From: Mixophyes australis
Taxonomy: Eukaryota > Chordata > Amphibia > Anura > Limnodynastidae
Assembly: GCA_036250195.1 (NCBI GenBank)
Contig: JAVHZZ010000010.1
Coordinates: forward strand, 108,180,278 to 108,244,277
DNA length: 64,000 nt
Direction of reading: 5' to 3'
Under the pieces are notes generated by a model. The model was not told the DNA's origin. It made no database searches and worked only from the letters and a program-made list of their open reading frames with translations. The translations under genes and the position numbers were made by a program. Below are positions 56,793 through 64,000 of the stretch, one piece after another (the stretch's first letter is position 1; each line of letters opens with the position of its first letter).

Positions 56793-57809
56793 GGGAGGTG
56801 GTGGATCAGCGAAGAGGAAATTCTGTTTTGAACATTTTGAGCTTCAGATTTCATTGGGACATCCATGTGGATATAACAGAAACACTGTTGGATACACAAG
56901 AAGGGGCAAAGTCAGGGGAAGAGATACAGATTTGGGTGACTGCAAAAATAAAATAAAATCTAAATTCACCTGTGCCCCAAACACCTGCAGCAGAATGCTC
57001 TATATTAATACCACCCTACAGTATGCACCAAAATAACAGAAATAACAAAATATAGTACAAAATTGCGCTCACTCACAGGTGTAGATGCGCAGCTATCCCC
57101 ATCTGTGAGCCAGAGAGAATGTCCTGCTGGCCGTTTAATACTACTGTCTGCAGACACTTGTCAGTTTCTATATGCTCTATGTTCCATCTGCATGGGATAA
57201 GCATATACCCTCAGGGGGATTGGATATCGCACTATGTTTGAAGTGCCTGAATCCAAGTCTGGAAATAAAGGACAAGTTTTTATTTTAAATTTGCATTACC
57301 TATATTTTTTATATATTACCCAAGACATATATTAGAGGTCTAATAAGGTCTAAAATATATTAGAGGTCTAATCAGTATTGGGTATAAAAGAAAAATTGTT
57401 TTAATGTTGTTTACACTGTGAGAAAAAATATTATCTAAATATCCAGCTCAAAGTCTCAGTTTTGGATGATTTAGAGAGAGCTTCTCTTTGAGGTGAAAGT
57501 TACTTCCAAATCACATTGTGATTTATGTGCAGCATATATACAGGTTGTACATTATGTTTTGTATTTTATTCTTTTTTTACATGTTAATACGGGAGGAAGA
57601 AATAAAAATATACACCATAAGAAGAGAGAACACGTCCTTTCGAAGAAACTATTTATTATATTTTTTAACTTTGTTATATCTGGTTATAATGTTTTTTATC
57701 ACTTGATTTCACATTTTTCACCAGTGCAATTTTGCACTATATTTGATATTTCTGTTATAGATTTGGGTGACAGTGTAGAGGTGGTACTAGAGGTAAATAG
57801 GCTAATTAG
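56793..57809. other. Intron sequence, no gene seen
   Basis: AT-rich. A short duplication, TATATTAGAGGTCTAAT, occurs twice near 57330 and 57355. Confidence 0.4.
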
Positions 57810-58620
57810 TGTCAGGAGCCGTGGCCGCGGGCACTGCCGCGACTCCCCGCCCCTGATTTCTGGAGTCCCGGCCATCGTTATGACGACCGGGACGTCACTT
57901 CCGGTCCCGACGTCCCAGTTGCCTAGGCAACAACCAGGACGCCTGCATTTACCTGTTGCAACGCCCGGCCAGCTGTCAGATAGCCGGGCGTATGCGCACA
58001 GGGGTTGTATGAATAGTGGCTGATTAAGGGGGATCCTGTGACCTTTTTTACTGGCTGTATGCCAGTAATTTATTATGCTGCCACCTGGCTGATTACTACT
58101 AGCTGGGTACCTTTAGCTTCATTGGCCACTAGCAATCTAATCAATTAGGCTACTCCCTGGATGCTTGTAAGGCTCTGTTCTGATTGGCTCTTTGTACTAT
58201 TTAAGGTAGTGAGGACTGAGCCTCACTGCCGGTTATAGCGTTCTGTTCCAATACTGCTGCCTGCTCCAGTTCCTGTGTTTGTTGTTGTAAACCTTAGATT
58301 GATTACCTGTGTATGACCTTTGCCTGTACCCGGATTCTGAACCTCTGCTAGTGACCCTGACCTATCGCCTATCCCTGGATCCTGAACCTGTGCCCTTGAC
58401 CCTTTTGCCTCTACCTGACATACTCTCTTGTGCTCTGTCCAGTCCTCTGATCTCTGGCCTGCCGCTACTCCGTGTGCTACCTCCTGTACCTGTGTACCTG
58501 TGTGCTGCTGTGTTAGCATAAACTCATAATACTCTGAGCATAAGACCTGGGAGCATCTGAGTACCTGTGAGCATAACCAGTCTCTACGAGAAAGGCGGCT
58601 GCTAAACCTCTTCTACCTGT
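57810..58620 (+). mobile_element. Gypsy-like LTR, right end not defined
   Basis: Begins TGTCAGGAGCCGTGGCCGCG, shares CCGGGACGTCACTTCCGG with the LTR at 30739, and has a TATTTAAGG TATA-like box at about 58199 followed by C/T-rich sequence. No closing CA end with a matching 5-bp flank was found, so the right limit is approximate. Confidence 0.6.
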
Positions 58621-58679
58621 TCTATGAGTTTATGCCGCACGGGTGGCCATGAGATTTAGTTCCCCAAGAGGAGAGGTAT

Positions 58680-59290
58680 ACTATGAAAAAGTCAAGGGCC
58701 AAGAACAGAACCTTGTGGAACCCCAACAGATACTTGGAGTGGAGAGGAGAATGTGCTAGGTATAGAAACACTAAAAGAGTGGTTCGATATGTAGGAAGTG
58801 AACCAGGAAGGAGCTGTGTCATGAAGGACACAGAGTGAAGGGTGTGTAGGTGAAGATGGTGATGTCAAAAGCAACAGAGATGTCCAGGATAATGAGTATG
58901 GCAAGGAGACTTTTAGACTTTGATCACTTTTGTGACCGAAGACTTTGTGTAATGTTGGCAGCAGAAGCCTCTTTGCAGAGAGTGGAGCATAGAGTGAGAG
59001 AAGAGAAAGTGAGACAGGCGGCTGTACACCAATCGCTCAAGTGGATTGGAGGTAACGGAAAGGAGAGAAATAGGGTGGTAGCTGGAGAGAGAGGCTGTAT
59101 CGAGATTTTTAGAATTGGTAAGATGAGCGCATGACTAAAGCAGGATGAAAATGTGCAAGTTGATGAGCTGAGCTAAAGGTGGCTATGAAGTGGGGGAGAT
59201 GGAGTGGAGAAGTTGGGAGGTAATAGGTTGAGGGGACAGGTTGTAGGTTGAGATGATGAGAAGTGTGCAGAGACTTCATCTTCATTTACT
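58680..59290 (-). pseudogene. L2/CR1-group LINE fragment, RT N-terminal half
   Basis: The minus frame 58692-58904 and neighbouring frames give [18 protein letters not shown] and [13 protein letters not shown], with LSGYHPISLL-like sequence upstream and the complement of ATGTCCAGGATAATGAGTAT for the ILILDIS region. Several frame changes. The fragment ends at about 58680 next to the LTR. It could be the 5' half of the LINE whose 3' part lies at 55990-56426. Confidence 0.7.
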
Positions 59291-60229
59291 GGAGAGAATG
59301 AATTTATGGTGAAATGGGGAGTGTAGGAGAAGGTGGGTGGAATGGGCAGAGTGTGTGGAATTCATCATGAGGGAATATCTTGTTAAATGGTGTTCATTTT
59401 GTCTTCTTCTTTCAAGCCATTTAGGGTTCAACTGAATTCTTTTTGGCTGCCCCCATTCTTTTTTTTCTAAGATCCTTAATAGCATTGTCTGCAAAAAATA
59501 CTAATATTTACGATGACCATCCAAAAAGAAATCATCCTGTAATGTTGTAACTCTCTAAATTGATACAGTGGCATGTGTCGTTCAAAGCTTGAGGTGTACA
59601 ATCCACTCATAAAGGATCTGAATATTCATTATTATAGAATTACATGTAAATAGTTTGGCTTACTTTGGCTTTGAGGTCTATTCCTCTTGTATCGCACTCT
59701 ATTGGTCTTGTAGCTGCTATCCAGATGTTGCACCTTTACTCCGGTGCAAAAGCTAAAAGTATTTGTCTGGTGCTTCCTTATGACGCACTGGTCGTGCCCT
59801 GTCATGCAGTATCTGCTTAAAACTGCAAGAAATGTCCCTGATCTTCACGGTCAACAGCTGAATGTAGTGGTCCTGGGAAGCTAACCTACTGCCCTGGGTA
59901 GCAACTGACTGTGGGGTGACCCCAATGCCCTCTTGATCCAATCCCAGGTAAACGGGTAGCTATCATGTGCTAAAATAACAAACACACTCTCTGCACTTCA
60001 CTTACACACTACAGGCACTGCTTACTCAGCTGAACAAGACAGGAAACAAGTCTTTTTGAAAGAGGAGTAGTGACATTATATAGGCTCAGGTGTTTTCTTT
60101 CCAGTCTATGCTCAACTGAATAGGGAACTAACCCATTGGTCAGGGCTACCAGGGAGTCCGAAGAGGAAATATTCATTATGATTTATAACACTATAGTCAA
60201 TTATTTTAGGAAAATTATGTCTTGCTTAC
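59291..60229. other. Intron sequence with a possible gag-like ORF
   Basis: The minus ORF 59753-59941 (62 residues: MDQEGIGVTPQSVATQGSRL..) is faintly like the start of a Gypsy Gag, with LTR-like leader sequence upstream on that strand. It is too short to assign with confidence. No other gene seen. Confidence 0.3.
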
Positions 60230-60518
60230 ATGTGAATATGGATATACTCCTAATAATTTGGCCATTGGTACAGTCGTCACTGAATGGTGATCTCCAATAA
60301 AACCAATCACTTTGCCTCTTTCTGTACAGGAATAATTAGGCACCGTCTGTCCTGGTCCAGATAATATCTGTAATACACTTTTTATTGCCTTATTCTCATC
60401 ATTACATGAGTCATATACATGATATCCAAGTGTTATATTAGGTAAAAGATAAGAATTGGTAAATTTCTCAATTGCAAACAGAAAAGTTATTAGATTTTTG
60501 TAATATTGAGGATAAGGT
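60230..60518 (-). CDS. Vomeronasal type-2 receptor, exon 2
   Basis: 289 bp, from a strong acceptor (TTTTTTCTTTTCACAG, first exon base 60518) to the donor ACAT/GTAAGC (last base 60230). It encodes YPQYYKNLITFLFAIEKF, the conserved LLPNITLGYHVYDSC, a short variable part, then VLQILSGPGQTVPNYSC and KVIGFIGDHHSVTTVPMAK with LLGVYPYSH at the end, which joins in phase to ISYGA of exon 3. This is lobe 1 of the ligand-binding domain. The frame is open. Exon 1 (signal peptide) was not found to the right. Confidence 0.93.
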
Positions 60519-60884
60519 CTGTGAAAAGAAAAAACAGGAAATTGTCCAATCATATGTTTGTTGAAATGGAAGCACTTAAATAATGTATAAGTAGCTGAAG
60601 TAAAAAGAATGGAAGACAAATAAAAACACATAGTCCTGGTTACAGGCACCAATATCACAGAACAGGACTGCGACAGGTGACAAAATATTGCTTTAGAATA
60701 GGACTGATGGAGAATGGGGAAGGCATTAACAGTGGTCTGCATGAGCTGCATTTGCGCAGACATTTATGTACTGGACTCTGAATTTGTAGAACCCTTGCTC
60801 CCCCCAGCCCTCCTCTCCATGCAGGTATAAGAGCCAGAATTGCGCAAGTCTGCAAAGGTACATATGCATGTGCCCTATTTCTGG
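60519..60884. other. V2R intron 1 sequence, no feature
   Basis: The ORF continuing from exon 2 into this stretch is read-through of the intron and not coding. Confidence 0.5.
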
Positions 60885-62851
60885 GAAATCATCATCATCA
60901 CCATTTATTTATATAGCGCCACTTATTCTGCAGCGCTGTACAGAGAACTCACTCATCATCATCATCAACATTTATTTATATAGCGCCAGCAAATTCCGTA
61001 GCGCTTTACAATTGGGAACAAACATTAATAAGACAATACTGGGTAATACATACAGACAGAGAGGTAAGAGAACCCTGCTCGAAAGCTTACAATCTATAGG
61101 ACAATGGGAGTTAGAAACACAAGGGCATGTGCTACATCATATTGCACAATGGACCAGCCAGACTGCAAAGGTAAAAGTACTGAGTGGGCTGTGTGTGTTG
61201 CAATGTTGGTCAGAAGGTTGTTGTCTTGCGTTAGCAGTGTAGAGGATGGCAATAGGGTAATCTAGGGAAATTAAGATTATGGTTGAGGAATATCATAACC
61301 TTGTCTGAAGAGGTGGGTTTTCAGTGAACGCTTGAAGGTTTGAAGACTAGAGGAAAGTCTTACTGTGCGAGGGAGGGAATTCCACAAAGTGGGTGCAGCC
61401 CGGAAAAAATCCTGTAACCGAGAATGGGAGGATGTGATGAGAGTGGAGGAGAGACGTAGATCTTGTGCAGAATGGAGGTGTCGAGTAGGGAGATATTTCG
61501 AGACAAGTGAGGAAATGTATGTCGGTGCAATTTTGTTGATGGCCTTGTATGTTAGTAGAAGAATTTTATATTGGATTCGTTGAAATACAGGCAGCCAATG
61601 TAGAGACTGACAGAGTGGCTCAGCAGAGGAATAACGGTTTGTAAGGAAAATCAGTCTAGCCGCTGAGTGCAAAATAGATTGTAGGGGTTCAAGTCTGCCT
61701 TTGGGAAGACCAGTAAGGAGGGAATTGCAATAGTCGATGCGGGAGATGATGAGTGCATGAATTAATGTTTTTGCGGTGTCTTGTGTCAGATATGTGCGTA
61801 TTCTGGAAATGTTCTTTAGGTGTATGTAACATGATTTAGATATAGAGTTGATGTGGGGAATAAACGACAGTTGTGAATCAAGGATTACACCTAGGCAACG
61901 AGCTTGCGGGGTGGGATTTATGGTCATGTTATCGACAGAAATCGAAATGTCAGGCAGGAAGCTTCTGTTCTTGGGTGGGAATATTATTAATTCAGTTTTT
62001 GAAAGATTGAGTTTGAGTTGGCGAGAAGACATCCAAGATGAAATGGCAGAAAGACAGTCAGTAACGCGAGACAACACAGATGGGGAAAGATCAGGAGAGG
62101 ATAGATAAATTTGTGTATCATCTGCATAGAGATGATACTGAAATCCAAAGGAGCTTATTAGTTTTCCAAGAGAAGTGGTGTAGATAGAGAATAGCAGAGG
62201 ACCTAGGACTGAACCTTGTGGAACTCCAACTGATAAAGGAAGCGAAGCAGAGGTGGATCCAGAGAAATTAACACTGAAAGAGCGATTAGATAGGTAGGAT
62301 GAGAACCAGGATAGGACAGTGCCTTCAAGACCTAGGGATTGCAGCATTTGTATGAGGAGAGAGTGGTCAACAGTGTCAAATGCAGCAGAGAGATCCAGGA
62401 GAATTAGAAGAGAGTATTGGTTATTATTTTTTGCTGTGATCAAATCATTGACAACTTTGGTCAGCGCCGTCTCTGTGAAGTGTTGAGAGCGAAAGCCTGA
62501 CTGAAGAGGATCCAATAAGTTGTTTGCTGTAAGAAAGTGTGTGAGGTGTGTGTAGGCAATTCTCTCGAGAAGCTTGGAGGGGCATGGGAGCTGGGAGATG
62601 GGGCGGTAATTTATGAGAGAGTTAGGGTCAGAATTCTGTTTTTTTTAAATGGGAGTAATCACTGCATGCTTGAATATAGATGGAAAAATACCAGTAGAAA
62701 GAGATAGATTACAGATTTTAGTTAGAGGGGGATTGAGCACAGGAGACAGGGACATACCCATTTGTGAGGGAATGGGATCAAGAGGACAGGAGGTAGAGTA
62801 GGAAGATGAGAAGAGAGTAGAAACTTTCGATTCATTTGTGGAATCACTCAC
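60885..62851 (-). mobile_element. L2/CR1-group LINE, second subfamily, 5'-truncated
   Basis: The 3' end has two tandem tails: ATTTATTTATATAGCGCC at 60902 and again at 60970, each preceded by ATCATCATC repeats, so a small 3' scrap of another copy abuts the main element. The coding part follows up to 62851, where it meets the SINE. Confidence 0.9.
61277..62851 (-). pseudogene. L2/CR1-group reverse transcriptase, nearly open
   Basis: One frame from 62851 to the stop at 61277 with a single TAA at 62645-62647. It includes [44 protein letters not shown] (catalytic Asp), [34 protein letters not shown] (YADD intact, 62117-62128), [20 protein letters not shown] and the C-terminus [19 protein letters not shown]. 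The 412 codons after 62515 are free of stops, more intact than any other LINE here. The endonuclease is absent. The sequence differs clearly from the 19874 family, so it is a separate subfamily. Confidence 0.93.
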
Positions 62852-63117
62852 ATCAGTCCCTGCCCCATTAGGACTTACAATCTAAATTCCTTAACACAGA
62901 CAGACACAGACACAGACTAGGGTCAAATTGTTAGCAGCTAATTAACCTACCAGTATGTTTTTGGAGTGTGGGAGGAAACCGGAGCCCCTGGAGGAAACCC
63001 ATGCAAACACGGGGAGAACATGCAAACTCCTCACAGATAACGCCATAGTTGCGAATTGAACTCATGATCTCAATGCTGTAAGGCAGAAGTGCTAACCACT
63101 TAGCCACTGTGCTGCCC
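62842..63117 (-). repeat. tRNA-derived SINE with Pol III A and B boxes
   Basis: On the minus strand it starts GGGCAGCACAGTGGCTAAGT at 63117. TGGCTAAGTGG fits the tRNA A box and GAGTTCAATTC the B box, about 40 bp apart. A body with GTTTGCATGTTCTCCCCGTG and a tail ATTGTAAGTCC..GGGGCAGGGAC follow. The tail resembles the 3' part of the L2-like LINEs (GATGTAAGCTC..GAGCAGGGCCC), suggesting it used their RT. It would not act as a tRNA. Confidence 0.82.
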
Positions 63118-64000
63118 AAAATGGCTGTCTTTACCTTCCCTACATCTCTCCTTCTCTCCCCTGTCGCAACTTCAACCCCCTCCATTCTCCCTCCGTCCAT
63201 ACCTGCAGCCCAGCATCCCAGTCCCCTTTCCACTAAATAGAGCTGCAGTTTTCAACCCCCATTAACTTATTGCTGATATATCCCACTCAGATACCCACCC
63301 TCCTGCTTCATGGATGCCCCCCCGAACCACCAGCTATCCATAACACGTTTAACCCCCCACCTCATGTCTGCAGCCATCTTAGTTCTCGCAGCAGAAGAGT
63401 GGCCACGTTGTTACACACCAGATGCCGGCTCCTCTTGTTAGGTGGCCTCCGGAGCTTATAGTGAACTCCGGATGTCAGTCACTTGACTTGGGCCTGGCGG
63501 TCATTGCCAGACCGCCGGCCCGGGTACTTGACAGAGTTCCCGCTCTCTGGAGCAAGGGGCACTGCTGCCCAGCTCTGGAGTCAGTTAGAAGTGGCTACAT
63601 GGTGCTAAGAGTGAGGGAGAGGGCATCCCTTTCTCTCTCTCCCTCCCAAGCTGCCATTTTTCACAGCCAGCAGGGGAACCCGTACCCAGCAGGGATATCG
63701 GACCTCCCCTCTATTACACATAAGAAGGGGGCACTAAATTTGAACCCATCACCCCCACCCCCCTCGCCCTTCGTATTAAAATCCCCAAGGAGTTAGAGCC
63801 CACAAGTGCTGCCCCCCTTCCTATACACTTCAAAGGGGTTTATGTGTCTGTATGAGGGGAAACAGAGCCTCCCCCTTTTTTCACATTAAAATAGAAATTG
63901 AATACATAATTATATAAAATGGCAACACTAACAAAATATAGTTACCCAGTAAAACAGGGAGAAGCAAATATTATAGCCATTAGATATCTATGTACTCCCT
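63118..64000. other. Non-coding DNA, no gene seen
   Basis: Mixed C-rich and GC-rich sequence with short ORFs (63270-63796) lacking motifs. I looked for V2R exon 1 on the minus strand and did not see it. Confidence 0.4.

Noticed and set aside
60519..60763. Extension of the exon-2 ORF upstream as an N-terminal coding region
   Set aside because: A strong acceptor with a pyrimidine tract ends at 60519-60520 and the V2R similarity starts just after it. The extension has no signal peptide or V2R exon-1 sequence.
62842..63117. tRNA gene
   Set aside because: A and B boxes are present, but no cloverleaf with paired acceptor and anticodon stems could be drawn, and the sequence continues into a SINE body.

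Overview
This window is eukaryotic and reads as amphibian, most likely frog, genomic DNA. The evidence is one multi-exon vomeronasal type-2 receptor (V2R) gene with consensus splice sites, surrounded by a dense mix of transposons typical of anuran genomes: L2/CR1-group LINEs, Tx1-like L1 LINEs, Ty3/Gypsy LTR elements, a Penelope-like element, many hAT elements with 8-bp target duplications, foldback MITEs and a tRNA-headed SINE. The species cannot be named from the sequence alone. No rRNA, functional tRNA, CRISPR or prokaryotic operon features were seen.

Host gene. V2R exons lie on the minus strand: exon 2 at 60230-60518, exon 3 at 39195-40010, exon 4 at 37677-37898 and the terminal seven-helix exon at 24246-25150. 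All four are open and have proper splice signals. The small cysteine-rich exon expected between 25151 and 37676 was not found by eye, and the first exon (signal peptide) was not found either. Splicing exon 4 directly to the last exon would break frame, so the locus is either a pseudogene or has an exon I missed. The roughly 36-kb span is mostly transposons in introns.

Layout. 1-10 kb: AT-rich DNA with a SINE fragment, a 415-bp hAT MITE (2098-2512), an antisense solo LTR (3595-4032), a 5'-truncated L2-like LINE (6143-7372) and a 224-bp palindromic MITE. 10-13 kb: a 2.8-kb non-autonomous hAT element filled with a 30-bp minisatellite. 14-16 kb: an antisense L2-like LINE. 17-24 kb: a decayed Gypsy element broken by a near-full-length L2-like LINE (19874-23634) and by a 411-bp insertion. 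24-25 kb: the V2R last exon. 25.5-26.6 kb: Penelope-like RT. 27-31 kb: LTR pieces, a hAT MITE and a 675-bp solo LTR. 32-35 kb: 5'-truncated Tx1-like L1 ORF2. 35-36 kb: LINE scraps and a foldback. 37-40 kb: V2R exons 4 and 3. 40.9-43.5 kb: a second minisatellite-bearing hAT element. 45.1-51.3 kb: an autonomous-derived hAT element with another hAT element nested inside its transposase. 52-56 kb: a perfect-looking MITE and an L1 ORF1. 56-59 kb: a mosaic of LINE, MITEs and LTR. 60 kb: V2R exon 2. 61-63 kb: an almost open L2-like RT ORF, then a tRNA-derived SINE.

I did not find a clearly new functional system. The most informative signals are several exactly resolved nested insertions, where removing the insert restores the reading frame of the older element, an unidentified 411-bp insert with a recurring GCTATAAAC motif, the repeat arrays inside the hAT elements, and the apparently missing V2R exon.
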